In this document: positions 41,305-50,237 of the stretch, one piece after another
Position numbering within the stretch: the first letter of the stretch is position 1
Layout: every line of letters begins with the position of its first letter
Assembly: GCF_019968905.1 (NCBI RefSeq)
Contig: NZ_CP079946.1
Span: 9,367,172 to 9,431,171 of the forward strand
From: Corallococcus sp. EGB
GTDB lineage: Bacteria; Myxococcota; Myxococcia; Myxococcales; Myxococcaceae
Reading direction: 5' to 3'
DNA length: 64,000 nucleotides
Position numbers and translations under genes: made by a program
The notes under the pieces: model-generated
The model's database searches: none
What the model saw: the letters and a program-made list of their open reading frames with translations, nothing else
Told to the model about the DNA's origin: nothing

Positions 41305-42447
41305 GTGGGAATCATCGGGGGCGGTCCGGGCGGGCTGATGTTGGCCCGGGTCCTGGCCACTCGGGGCATCACGGCGACGGTGTTCGAGCTGGATGAGCAC
41401 CCGCTCGCCCGTCCGCAGGGAGGTTCGCTGGACCTGCACGGCGACTCCGGGCTGCGCGCGCTTCGCGAGGCCGGACTGGAGGCGGAGTTCAACGCCGTCG
41501 CCCGGTACGACGACCAGGGCGATGCCATCTACGACTCCCAGGGGACGCTCCACTTCCAGCACAACGAGGCGAGCGCCGGCGACCGGCCGGAGATCGACCG
41601 CACGCAGCTGCGCGCCATCCTCCTGAACAGCCTCCCTTCGGAACGGATCCGCTGGGGAAGCAAGGTATCCGCCGTGGAGCCGCTCCCCGATGGGCGCTAC
41701 CGCGTCGTGGGGCCGACGGGCTCGCTCGGCGAGTTCGACCTGGTGGTGGGCGCGGATGGCGCGTGGTCCAAGGTCCGCCCGCTCGTGTCCCCAGCGACGC
41801 CGTTCTTCACGGGCGTGCTCTTCATCGAGCTGCAAATCGACGACGTGGACACGCGGCATCCGGAGGTCGCGAGGCTGCTTCCGAGCGGGAAGATCTCCGT
41901 GGTCGGAGGCATCCAGGGCCTCATCGCCCAGCGCAGCAGCGACGGCCACGTGCGCGCCTACTTCATGTTCCGGGTGTCCGAGGCGCAGCTCCGGGAAGGG
42001 GTCGTGGACACGTCCTCCCCTGCCCGCGCCCGTGAACAGCTCAAGGCGATGCTCCCGGGATGGACGCCCTTGATGCTCACGTTCATCGACGCGAGCAACG
42101 ACTCGATGGCCGCGCGCCCCATCGTCGCGCTGCCGGTGGGCCACCGGTGGACGCACCGGCCGGGCGTGACGCTGCTCGGGGACGCGGCCCACGTCATGCC
42201 GCCCTTTGGCGGCGAGGGCGTGAACATGGCGATGCTCGATGGACTGGAGCTGGGGCTCGCGCTCGCCGCGGACTCCGACTGGAGCCAGGCCGTGAAGGGC
42301 TACGAGGCGGCCATGTTCGAGCGCGCCGCCATCGCGGCCGAGGGCTCCATGCAGGGCATGGACTTCCTCTCCGAGCACGCGCTCGAGCACGTGCTGGAGC
42401 ACTTCCGGGAGATCCCGCGGGAGCTGGCGGCCGCGGGCTCGCACTGA
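41305..42447 (+). CDS. TetX-like FAD-dependent monooxygenase
   Basis: 380-aa class A flavin monooxygenase: VGIIGGGPGGLMLARVL (FAD Rossmann), RPQGGSLDLHGDSGLRAL and RPEIDRTQLRAILLNSL (both closely like TetX), VVGADGAWSKVRP (DG motif) and GDAAHVMPPFGGEGVNMAML (GD motif). TetX enzymes hydroxylate tetracyclines; whether this one does is unknown, as the family also takes other aromatics. GTG 41305 begins at the first strand, with no ribosome site. Reading back in frame gives ATT 41287 (then KTTKTVGII), which could be a rare true start. It is the last gene of the accessory block before rsmG. Confidence 0.85.
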   Translation: MGIIGGGPGGLMLARVLATRGITATVFELDEHPLARPQGGSLDLHGDSGLRALREAGLEAEFNAVARYDDQGDAIYDSQGTLHFQHNEASAGDRPEIDRTQLRAILLNSLPSERIRWGSKVSAVEPLPDGRYRVVGPTGSLGEFDLVVGADGAWSKVRPLVSPATPFFTGVLFIELQIDDVDTRHPEVARLLPSGKISVVGGIQGLIAQRSSDGHVRAYFMFRVSEAQLREGVVDTSSPARAREQLKAMLPGWTPLMLTFIDASNDSMAARPIVALPVGHRWTHRPGVTLLGDAAHVMPPFGGEGVNMAMLDGLELGLALAADSDWSQAVKGYEAAMFERAAIAAEGSMQGMDFLSEHALEHVLEHFREIPRELAAAGSH

Positions 42448-42475
42448 AACGGGAGCCCGAGCGCCCTCCCCTCCC

Positions 42476-43129
42476 CTACTGCTTCGCGAACACCGCGACC
42501 TGTCGCTCGGCGCCGGAGAACGGGAGCCGGTACGCCCGGGCGGACACCACGCGCAGGTTGCGCTCGGCCGCGCGCGCCTGGAGCTCCGCGTCCGTCTGCG
42601 CCTTGCCGAGCATCGCCACCACGCGTCCGCCCTCTTCCACGTACGCGGGCGCCAGGTTCAGCCAGTCCGGCAGGTCCATGAACGCGCGCGCGATGAGCAC
42701 CTGCGCGCGCGGAATCCCCTCCGCCTCCGGCTTCCCTTCCGCCCGGGCGTGAAGTCCGCGCACGCCGACAAGGCGCAGGCTGGCGGCGGCGGCCTTGATG
42801 AACGCGATCTTCTTGCCCACCGCGTCCACCAGCGTCACGCCCATGTCCGGCAGCTCCAGCTTGAGCGGCAGTCCCGGGAAGCCCGCGCCCGCGCCCAAAT
42901 CCAGCAGCGACGTCGCGCCCTTCACCTCCGGCAGCACCGCCAGCGAGTCCAGGAAGTGCTTCTCCAGCACCTCCTCCGGCGCGGTGATGGCCGTGAGGTT
43001 CACCTTCGCGTTCCACTTCAAGAGCTCCGCCATCAACTGCTGGAGCCTGGGCCCCACGTCCGGTCCCACGGAGACGCCCAACGCACTGCATCCCGAGGCC
43101 AGCAGATCTGCGAACCGCGCGTTATCCAC
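42476..43129 (-). CDS. rsmG: 16S rRNA (guanine527-N7)-methyltransferase RsmG
   Basis: 217-aa methyltransferase (GidB) acting on the 530 loop of 16S rRNA. Signatures: LLKWNAKVNLTAIT, HFLDSLAVLP and the SAM site SLLDLGAGAGFPGLPL. The start is GTG 43129 preceded by GGAGG, which decides against ATG 43171. The start codon overlaps a perfect DnaA box (43122-43130). It follows mnmG with 76 bp between. Confidence 0.92.
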   Translation of the reverse strand: MDNARFADLLASGCSALGVSVGPDVGPRLQQLMAELLKWNAKVNLTAITAPEEVLEKHFLDSLAVLPEVKGATSLLDLGAGAGFPGLPLKLELPDMGVTLVDAVGKKIAFIKAAAASLRLVGVRGLHARAEGKPEAEGIPRAQVLIARAFMDLPDWLNLAPAYVEEGGRVVAMLGKAQTDAELQARAAERNLRVVSARAYRLPFSGAERQVAVFAKQ

Positions 43130-43130
43130 A
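43122..43130. promoter_or_regulatory. DnaA box 1
   Basis: TTATCCACA, a perfect consensus 9-mer, overlapping the start codon of rsmG. Confidence 0.65.
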
Positions 43131-43205
43131 ACACCTCCACCCCGAAGGGTCCTGCAAGTCCTTGGAATCACTCAGGGGAAATGGATCCCCAGAGATGTCC
43201 ACACG

Positions 43206-43214
43206 TTATCCACA
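43206..43214. promoter_or_regulatory. DnaA box 2
   Basis: TTATCCACA again, overlapping the mnmG stop codon, 84 bp from box 1 and in the same orientation. ATGTCCACA, a weaker variant, lies just before it (43196-43204). Confidence 0.65.
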
Positions 43215-45047
43215 GCCCTGCTCCTGATCACTTGACGTTTCCTGTCCCCGCTTGAGCGCGACCAGGAGCAGGGACACCGCGGCAGGCGTCAGGCCCGGAA
43301 TCCGCCGGGCCTGCCCCACCGTCCCGGGCCGGTGCGCGGACAACTTCTCCACGGCCTCCGTGCTCAGGCCGCGCACGTCCGTGAAGCGGAACGCGTCCGG
43401 GATGCGCCAGCGGTCGGAGGCCTCCGCCTCGCGCGCCGCGGCCCGGGCGGCCTGGGCGATATAGCCCTCGTACTTCACCTCCACCTCCACCTCCTCCGCG
43501 ACGTCGGGGGCCAGCGCCGGGAAGTCCTCACGCTCCTGCGCGAGCTGCGCGTACGTCACCTCCGGGCGCTTGAGCCGCATCGCCAGGCCCGTGCGCTTGA
43601 GCCGCGCGACCTCCTCCGTCACCGCGTGGGCCCGAGCCTCGGCGCGCTCCAGGGCCTCCTTGGGCAACAGCCCCACGCGATGCCCGTGCCGGGCGAGCCG
43701 CAGATCCGCGTTGCCCTCGCGCAGCTTGAGCCGGTGCTCGGAGCGGCTGGTGAACATGCGGAACGGTTCATCCACGCCCTTCGTCACCAGGTCGTCCACG
43801 AGCACCGCGCCGTGTGCCTCATCGCGGCCCACGACGAGCGGCGGTTCTCCCTTCACCTGGAGCGCCGCCTGGATGCCGGCCCACAAGCCCTGGAAGGCGG
43901 CCTCCTCGTAGCCAGACGTGCCGTTGAGCTGGCCCGCGAAGAAAAGGCCCGCGACGGCCTTCGTCTCCAGCGTGGAGTGCAGCTGCGTGGGCGGCGCGTA
44001 GTCGTACTCCACCGCGTAGCCGTAGCGGACCACCTCCACGCGAGACAGACCCGGGATGGTGCGCAGGAACTCCCGCTGCACGTCCGCGGGCATGCTGGTG
44101 GACAGGCCCGCCGGATAGACGAGCGGCGACGTGGGCCCCTCCGGTTCGAGGAACACCTGGTGCCGTTCGCGCGCGGCGAAGCGCACCACCTTGTCCTCCA
44201 GCGACGGGCAGTACCTTGGGCCCCGCCCCACGATGTCCCCCTGGAACAGCGGCGAGCGGTGCAGGTTGTCGCGCAGCAACTGATGCGTCGCCTCCGTCGT
44301 CGCCGTGAGCCCGCACGTCACCGAGGGCTGACGAGGGAACGGCAGGCCTTCTTCCATCCGCGTGCGCCAGGAGAACGGCCGCACGCCCGCGTCTCCGGGC
44401 TGCGGCGTGACGGCGTCCCAGTCGATGCTGTCGCGGGACAGCCGCGCGGGCGTGCCCGTCTTGAAGCGGCCCAGCGTGAAGCCCAGCGCGTGCAGCGACT
44501 CCGACAGGCCTCGCGCGGCTTCATCTCCCAGCCGGCCGCCCACCTCCTTCTGCTCGCCCACGTGCATGAGCGCGCGCAGGAAGGTGCCGGTGGTGAGGAG
44601 CACCGCGCGGGCCATCACCTGCGTGCCGTCCCCCAGCACCACGCCCTTCACCCTCCCCGCTTCCGCGACCACGGCCGCCACTTCGCCCTCGCGCACGGTG
44701 AGGTTCGGCTGCGTGAAGAGCACGGCCTGCATGCCGGCGGCGTAGGCGTCGCGGTCGCAGAGGACGCGGGTGGCCTGCACCGCGGGGCCCTTGGAGGGAT
44801 TGAGCACCTTGACGTGCGTGCCCGCGAGGTCCGCCGCGCGGCCCATCTGTCCGCCCAGCGCATCCAGCTCACGCACCAGGTGGCCCTTGGCGGTGCCTCC
44901 CACGGCGGGGTTGCAGCTCATCACCGCGGCGCGCTCGCGCTTGAGCGTCACGCCCAGGGTGGACAGGCCCATGCGCGCGCACGCGAGCGCCGCCTCGCAG
45001 CCCGCGTGGCCCAGGCCCACCACGACGATGTCGTATCGGAGTTCCAT
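43206..45047 (-). CDS. mnmG: tRNA 5-carboxymethylaminomethyluridine synthesis protein MnmG
   Basis: 613-aa FAD protein (GidA) that, with MnmE, modifies U34 of certain tRNAs. N-terminal IVVVGLGHAGCEAALA, VMSCNPAVGGTAKGHLVREL, GTFLRALMHVGEQ, RFKTGTPARLSRDSIDW and GTSGYEEAAFQGLWAG are all family hallmarks. Length is normal. mnmE is 13 kb away, so the usual mnmE-mnmG pair is split here. Its leader region (45048-45522) is rich in hairpins. Confidence 0.94.
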   Translation of the reverse strand: MELRYDIVVVGLGHAGCEAALACARMGLSTLGVTLKRERAAVMSCNPAVGGTAKGHLVRELDALGGQMGRAADLAGTHVKVLNPSKGPAVQATRVLCDRDAYAAGMQAVLFTQPNLTVREGEVAAVVAEAGRVKGVVLGDGTQVMARAVLLTTGTFLRALMHVGEQKEVGGRLGDEAARGLSESLHALGFTLGRFKTGTPARLSRDSIDWDAVTPQPGDAGVRPFSWRTRMEEGLPFPRQPSVTCGLTATTEATHQLLRDNLHRSPLFQGDIVGRGPRYCPSLEDKVVRFAARERHQVFLEPEGPTSPLVYPAGLSTSMPADVQREFLRTIPGLSRVEVVRYGYAVEYDYAPPTQLHSTLETKAVAGLFFAGQLNGTSGYEEAAFQGLWAGIQAALQVKGEPPLVVGRDEAHGAVLVDDLVTKGVDEPFRMFTSRSEHRLKLREGNADLRLARHGHRVGLLPKEALERAEARAHAVTEEVARLKRTGLAMRLKRPEVTYAQLAQEREDFPALAPDVAEEVEVEVKYEGYIAQAARAAAREAEASDRWRIPDAFRFTDVRGLSTEAVEKLSAHRPGTVGQARRIPGLTPAAVSLLLVALKRGQETSSDQEQGCG

Positions 45048-45522
45048 CGCGTCCCGGGGGTATCACGCCCGGACGCGTCCGTGGCAAGCCGGAGCCCGCG
45101 GATGCCGTTCCCCCGGCCGGTGCCTCACCCGCCGGGGTGGTGCCCCAAACACAGACATGCCCACGAGTTTGGGAGCGCGCGAGGCGGGCAGTGGGAGGGG
45201 TAACAACGCCGCCCGCCTCGCGCGCACCAGTCATCGTGGATCCGTCACGGGCGCGCCTGACACACCGGTGGCGTCTCTGGCCCTTCGACGGCGATGGCAT
45301 CCATGGGACCTGCCCGCACGAGTCCCCCGGTCTCGTGCCTTCACATGGCGTCGCACACACGGGAGCCGACCTGCCCGTGCGGTGAGGGCGCATGGGGATT
45401 TCGGACTCGAACCAGCGAGGCCGGCGGACCTCCCGTGTGCGCGACGGGGAAGGGTATAGCGAGGGGGTCTGACATTCCGGGCTCCAGGCCCCTTCACCGC
45501 GGGGGCCCGGAACCGCGCGGCG
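45048..45522. other. Hairpin-rich intergenic region upstream of mnmG
   Basis: 475 bp with no supported ORF. Contents: CCCAAAC/GTTTGGG arms (45144-45150, 45167-45173), a perfect 15-bp inverted repeat (45175-45189 with 45211-45225) and GCACGAG/CTCGTGC (45316-45338). A T-arm-like GGTTCGAGTCC occurs on the minus strand near 45405 but no cloverleaf forms around it. Confidence 0.5.
45175..45225. repeat. Perfect 15-bp inverted repeat
   Basis: GCGCGCGAGGCGGGC (45175-45189) and its exact complement GCCCGCCTCGCGCGC (45211-45225) around a 21-nt loop. It lies 128 bp upstream of mnmG in the leader direction. No T tract follows on either strand, so a simple terminator is unlikely. Confidence 0.7.
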
Positions 45523-46080
45523 TCAGCGGGTGGCCGGGGGGTTGGACCGGGAAGGGCAGTGCACGTTCTCCGGGCAGCGTCCGTCGGACTTCGGGATGCA
45601 CGCGCCGCAGCACTCCATCTCGTCCGGCTGGCACGCCGGCACGCACGCACCGCACTGCACCACGCCGCCGCAGCCGTCGTCCGCGGTGCCGCACTTCAGC
45701 CCCAGCGTGGCGCACGTCGCGCGCTGGCAGACGCAGCGGCTGTCCACGCAGGACTCGTTGGGTCTGCACCCGGGGGTGCAGGTGCTCAGGGGACCCGAGC
45801 CATCCTTCTTCGGCTCCGCGGGCACGGGCGGCGCCATGCAGCGCCCCCTGGTGCATGTTCCGGCCTGACAGTCGCCGCAGTCGATGAAGCCGCCGCACCC
45901 GTCCGGCGTCCGCCCACAAGCCACCATCGCCTGCGAGCACGTGGCCGGCGCGCAGCCATCCAGCGCCACGTTGTCCCGCGACGCGCGCACGGTGCCGCCG
46001 CCGCCCGGCGTGCACGCGCCCCACAGTCCCAATGCCAGACACAGTCCGGCCCACCGGCCCAGGCTCCGCACCGCTTCCAT
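45523..46080 (-). CDS. Cys-rich repeat lipoprotein
   Basis: 185-aa protein with lipobox WGAC after GLCLALGL. The mature part holds two related Cys-rich repeats of the form C-x4-C...C-G-x4-DGCGG-x3-C-G-x-C (CAPATCSQAMVACGRTPDG and CQRATCATLGLKCGTADDG), plus other Cys pairs; about 23 Cys in all. Such DGCGG repeats are common in secreted myxobacterial proteins and presumably form disulfide-bonded knots on the surface. Function unknown. ATG 46080 is chosen for the signal peptide. Confidence 0.7.
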   Translation of the reverse strand: MEAVRSLGRWAGLCLALGLWGACTPGGGGTVRASRDNVALDGCAPATCSQAMVACGRTPDGCGGFIDCGDCQAGTCTRGRCMAPPVPAEPKKDGSGPLSTCTPGCRPNESCVDSRCVCQRATCATLGLKCGTADDGCGGVVQCGACVPACQPDEMECCGACIPKSDGRCPENVHCPSRSNPPATR

Positions 46081-46205
46081 GTCATCCACTCCCTGTGCTC
46101 CCGAAGCGGGCCCGCGCGGCCCGGCCTGGGGAGCCATGAACGGCCCCCATCATGTGCACGCCCGGCGAGGATGTCCGGGTCCATGCGGGGGCGGGGGAGG
46201 GGGCT

Positions 46206-46883
46206 TCAGCGCTGGATGAGGCTTCGCGCGCCCTCGATGCGCTGCGCCTCCGTCCGCGCGTCCTCCTGCTTGCGCGGCGTGGGCACGTCCAGTCCGCGCT
46301 GCGCGGCGGGCCGGTTCTCGATGGAGGCCAGCCACCGCTGCACGCCCGGCAGTCCGTCCAGGGACACCCCGGCCCAGTCGTGCGAGCGCACCCAGGCCCA
46401 GTTCGCGATGTCCGCGATGCTGTAGTCGCCGGCCAGGTACTCGTGGTCCTTCAGGCGGCTCTCCAGCACCGTGTAGAGGCGGCGCGTCTCGTTCTGGTAC
46501 CGGTCGATGGCGGGTTGGATCTTCTCCGGGAAGTAGCGGAAGAAGACGTTGGCCTGCCCCTGCATGGGGCCCACGCCGCCCATCTGGAACATCAGCCACT
46601 GGATGACGCGCGAGCGGCCCTTCGCATCCGTGGGCATCAGCCGGCCCGTCTTCTCCGCCAGGTAGATGAGGATGGCGCCGGACTCGAAGACGGCGAAGTC
46701 GCCCTCCGCGCGGTCCACGATGGCGGGGATGCGGCCATTGGGATTGATGGCCAGGAACGCGGGCTGCTTCTGCACGCCGGTGGAGATGTCCAGCGCATGC
46801 ACGGTGTACGGCAGCGCCAGCTCCTCCAGCGCCACGGAGACCTTGAAGCCGTTCGGCGTGCCCCACGTGTACAGGTCGATCAT
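46206..46883 (-). CDS. Glutathione S-transferase (YfcG/Nu-class-like)
   Basis: 225-aa GST: thioredoxin-fold N-terminus with [29 protein letters not shown] (cis-Pro) and [15 protein letters not shown] (Ser of the glutathione site), then an all-helical C-terminal domain. The TPNG start is typical of the YfcG/YghU disulfide-reductase group. Normal length. It probably handles peroxides or mixed disulfides. Confidence 0.88.
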   Translation of the reverse strand: MIDLYTWGTPNGFKVSVALEELALPYTVHALDISTGVQKQPAFLAINPNGRIPAIVDRAEGDFAVFESGAILIYLAEKTGRLMPTDAKGRSRVIQWLMFQMGGVGPMQGQANVFFRYFPEKIQPAIDRYQNETRRLYTVLESRLKDHEYLAGDYSIADIANWAWVRSHDWAGVSLDGLPGVQRWLASIENRPAAQRGLDVPTPRKQEDARTEAQRIEGARSLIQR

Positions 46884-46919
46884 GTCACCCTCGCTTCGTG
46901 TGAAGAGACGCGCCTCCGT

Positions 46920-47381
46920 CTAACGGCGGAAGCGCACCACTCGCACGTCGAAAGCAGGGGCGTCCCCCAGGACCTCGCGCATCAGCTCCAGCGCGCGGTC
47001 CTCGTTGAAGCTGCCGGAGCCCGCGCCGATGAGGGGGAAGGCCACGGAGCGCAAGCCATGCTCACCCGCCCGCGCCAGCGCGTTTCGCACCGAGTCCTGG
47101 ATGGACCGCTCGGACGCGCGCCAGAGCATGTTGATGCCGGCCACGTGGATGATGGCCTTGAAGGGCAGGTTCCCCGGACCGGTCACCACCGCTGACCCCA
47201 GGGGCATGGGCCCCGCGCGCGCCAGCTCCCGGAACGGCGCCGTGCCGCCCCGGCGCTTGATGGCCCCGGACACCCCCTGGGGCAGCAGCAGCCACCAGGG
47301 GATGATGTTCCGGTTCCACGCATTGACGACGGCGTCCACCGGCTGCTCCAGCAGGTCGCCTTCCACCAGTTGCACGGGCAT
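46920..47381 (-). CDS. Macro domain protein
   Basis: 153-aa stand-alone macro domain: VQLVEGDLLEQPVDAVVNAW, then VSGAIKRRGG, GSAVVTGPGNLPFKAIIHVAG and VAFPLIGAGSGSFNEDRA. Macro domains bind or hydrolyse ADP-ribose derivatives. The first loop is unusual, with NRNIIPWWLLLPQG in place of the normal Gly-rich run, so the pocket may differ. It is co-directional with the GST gene, 36 bp upstream. Confidence 0.85.
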   Translation of the reverse strand: MPVQLVEGDLLEQPVDAVVNAWNRNIIPWWLLLPQGVSGAIKRRGGTAPFRELARAGPMPLGSAVVTGPGNLPFKAIIHVAGINMLWRASERSIQDSVRNALARAGEHGLRSVAFPLIGAGSGSFNEDRALELMREVLGDAPAFDVRVVRFRR

Positions 47382-47423
47382 GGGCGCGCACTCTAGCGCC
47401 CATGCCCAATGACAGACACGGCC

Positions 47424-50237
47424 TTACGGCGTCACGTTCGCCTTGGCCGGCGCCTGCTGCTTGGACGCGCCCGCGAAGTCACCGGCGCGCACCAGGGTGG
47501 CCTTGCTGAAGTCCAGGTGGTTGGCCAGGGCCTTGCGCACGTCCTCGGCGGTCAGCTTCTGGAGCTTCGCCTCCACGGCCGCGTCGAACGCGAGCGTGCG
47601 CCCCAGGTACAGGCCGTCCGCCAGCTGATTCGCCAGGGTGCCGTCCTGCGCACGGGCGGACTGGCGGTACTCCAGGAAGCCCGCGCGCGCCTTGTCCAGC
47701 TCCTGCTGCGTGAAGCCCTTCTGCACGGCGCGGGTGATCTCCTCGCGCATGGCGGCCTCCAGCTTCTGCGCGTTCTGCGGCGCATAGATGGCGTAGGTGA
47801 GGAACCAGCCCACCGTGTCCAGCTCCTGGGCGGACAGGCTGCTGCCCACGCCATAGGACAGGCCGTCCTGCTGACGCACGCGCGTGGCCAGCCGCGAGTT
47901 GAGGAAGCCGCCGCCCAGCATGAAGTTGCCCATCAGCATGCCGGGCCAGTCCGCGTCGTCGTCGCGAATCTGGAGCAGCTGTCCCGCGAGGAAGTACGCG
48001 TTCGCCTTGTCCGGCGTCTCCAGCACCACGGACTTCGGGGCCACGGCCTGGTACGTGCGGGGCACGCGCGCGTAGGGGGCCGGGCTCTTCCAGCCGTCGA
48101 GCAGGCTGCCCACGAGCGACGGAGTCTCCTTCGCGTCGAAGTCACCCACCACCGCGAGCTCGCCGCGCGACGCGCCGTAGAACTGGCGGTGGAAGTCGCG
48201 CGCCTGCTCCAGCGTGACGGCCTTCGCGTCCGCCAGGCGCTCCTCCAGCGTGGGCACGTAGTACGGGTGGCCCTTGGGGTACTGCGAGCTGAGCACGCGC
48301 CAGAACGCGATGCTGGCCTGGGGCTGCGGCTCGCTGCGCTGCGACTCGATGGAGGCCAGCCGCTCCTGCTTGAGGAGCGCGAACTCCTTCGCGTCGAAGG
48401 CGGGCTCGCGCAGGACCTCCGTCACCAGATTGAGGACCTCCGGGAGGCTCGCGCGAGGGCACTCGATGGAGATGCTGGCGCCCAGCGCGCCGCCGTCCAC
48501 GCCCACGCGGGCCTTGAGCTTGTCGAACGCGTCCATCAACTGCTGGCGGGTGTGCTTCGTGGTGCCGCGCATCAGCATGCCGCCGGCGAAGGAGGCCGCG
48601 GGCAGCTTGCCGCTCACGGCCTCCGCGGTGCCCCAGCGCAGGTCCAGCGACAGGTTGACCATCTCCCCGCGCGTCTTCTTGGGCAGCAGCGCGTACTTCA
48701 CGCCGTTGGGGAGCTCGCCGCGCTGCACGCGCGACTCGATGTTGGCGGGGGAGGGGTCGAAGGCCTCGCCCTGCGCGACGGAGGCCTTGCCCTGGTAGCC
48801 GTCCACCATCTTCGCCACGTCCATCGGGGGCGGCAGCTCCGCGCGGTCCGGCTTGGGCGTGGGCACGAAGGTGCCCAGGGTGCGGTTGGAGCTCTTGAGG
48901 TACGCGGCGGCCACGCGGGTGACGTCCGCGGGCGTGACGGCCTCGATGCGGTCGCGGTGCAGGAAGAGCAGGCGCCAGTCGCCCACGGCGGCCCACTCGG
49001 ACAGGAGGATGGCGGCGCGCTCGGAGTTGTTGAGCAACAGCTCCGTCTGCTTCGCCAGGCTCGTCTTCGCGCGGTTCACCTCTTCGTCGGTGAAGGGCGT
49101 GCGCGAGGCCTCCTCCACGGTCTTGTTCAGCGCCTCGCGCACGGGGCCCAGGGGCTGATCCTGGCGGGCCTCCGCGCTGAAGCCGATGACGCCCGGGTCT
49201 CGCAGCTGGTAGTTGAAGGCGCCGGCGCGCGAGGCCTTCTTCGTCTCCACGAGCGCCTTGTAGAGGCGGCCGGACGGCACGTCGCCCAGCACCTGGGTGA
49301 GCACGTCGATGGCGGCGAAGTCCGGGTGGGCGCCCTCGGGCACGTGGTAGACGCTGGTGATCCACTGGTTGTCGCCCACGCGGCGCAGCGTCACCTCGCG
49401 CTCACCATCCTGGGTGGGCTCCTGGGTGTACGTGAGGGGCACGGGCTCCGAGGGCTTCTGGAGCTTGCCGAAGGTGGACTGCACGAGCGCCAGGGCCTTC
49501 TCCGGCTGGAAGCGGCCGGCGATGACGAGCATCGCGTTGTCGGGGCGGTAGTAGCGCCGGTAGAAGGCCTGGAGCCGGTCGATGGGCACGTGCTCCAGGT
49601 CCGCCTTCGCCCCGATGGTGGCCTTGCCGTAGTTGTGCCAGAGGTACGCGGCGCTCATGGTGCGCTTGAAGAGGATGCCGCGCGGGTCGTTCTCGCCGGA
49701 CTCGAACTCGTTGCGGACCACGGTCATCTCGCTGTCCAGGTCCTTCTGGGCGATGAAGCTGTGGACCATGCGGTCCGCCTCGAAGGACAGCGCCCAGGAC
49801 AGGTTGTCGTCCGACGCGGGCAGGGTCTCGAAGTAGTTGGTGCGATCCAACCAGGTGGTGCCGTTGGGACGCGCGCCGCGCTCGGTGAGGGCCTGGGGCA
49901 CGTTGGGGGTGGTGGGCGTGCCCTTGAACATCAGGTGTTCGAGCAGGTGGGCCATGCCCGTCTCGCCGTAGCCCTCGTGCTTGCTGCCCACGAGGTAGGT
50001 GACGTTGACGGTGACGGTGGCCTTGGTGGGGTCCGGGAAGAGCAGGACGCGCAGCCCATTGGGCAGGCGGTATTCGGTGATGCCCTCCACGCTCGCGACC
50101 GGGGCCACGGCGGCCGTCTTCGCGGCAGCGCGGGCGGTGGCGGCGGGCTTCGGGAGGGGAGCCGGGGCCAGGGCCCACGCGGGCGAAGCCACCACGAGCA
50201 AGGCGGCCAGCAGGGCGAGCGGGGTACGACGCGTCAT
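47424..50237 (-). CDS. Tandem M16 family metallopeptidase, exported
   Basis: 937-aa protein with signal peptide (LALLAALLVVASPAWALA) and two M16 halves. The first carries the inverted zinc motif HLLEH (H-x2-E-H) with the distal Glu in RNEFESGEND; the second (from about 525) lacks the motif, as usual for the structural half. It should degrade peptides in the periplasm. ATG 50237 is chosen for the signal peptide. Confidence 0.9.
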   Translation of the reverse strand: MTRRTPLALLAALLVVASPAWALAPAPLPKPAATARAAAKTAAVAPVASVEGITEYRLPNGLRVLLFPDPTKATVTVNVTYLVGSKHEGYGETGMAHLLEHLMFKGTPTTPNVPQALTERGARPNGTTWLDRTNYFETLPASDDNLSWALSFEADRMVHSFIAQKDLDSEMTVVRNEFESGENDPRGILFKRTMSAAYLWHNYGKATIGAKADLEHVPIDRLQAFYRRYYRPDNAMLVIAGRFQPEKALALVQSTFGKLQKPSEPVPLTYTQEPTQDGEREVTLRRVGDNQWITSVYHVPEGAHPDFAAIDVLTQVLGDVPSGRLYKALVETKKASRAGAFNYQLRDPGVIGFSAEARQDQPLGPVREALNKTVEEASRTPFTDEEVNRAKTSLAKQTELLLNNSERAAILLSEWAAVGDWRLLFLHRDRIEAVTPADVTRVAAAYLKSSNRTLGTFVPTPKPDRAELPPPMDVAKMVDGYQGKASVAQGEAFDPSPANIESRVQRGELPNGVKYALLPKKTRGEMVNLSLDLRWGTAEAVSGKLPAASFAGGMLMRGTTKHTRQQLMDAFDKLKARVGVDGGALGASISIECPRASLPEVLNLVTEVLREPAFDAKEFALLKQERLASIESQRSEPQPQASIAFWRVLSSQYPKGHPYYVPTLEERLADAKAVTLEQARDFHRQFYGASRGELAVVGDFDAKETPSLVGSLLDGWKSPAPYARVPRTYQAVAPKSVVLETPDKANAYFLAGQLLQIRDDDADWPGMLMGNFMLGGGFLNSRLATRVRQQDGLSYGVGSSLSAQELDTVGWFLTYAIYAPQNAQKLEAAMREEITRAVQKGFTQQELDKARAGFLEYRQSARAQDGTLANQLADGLYLGRTLAFDAAVEAKLQKLTAEDVRKALANHLDFSKATLVRAGDFAGASKQQAPAKANVTP

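Noticed and set aside
45391..45445. Possible tRNA gene on the minus strand, from GGTTCGAGTCC and a following AATCCCC
   Set aside because: The T stem pairs only at two or three positions, no matching 5' acceptor strand or anticodon arm is found; at most a chance T-arm likeness.
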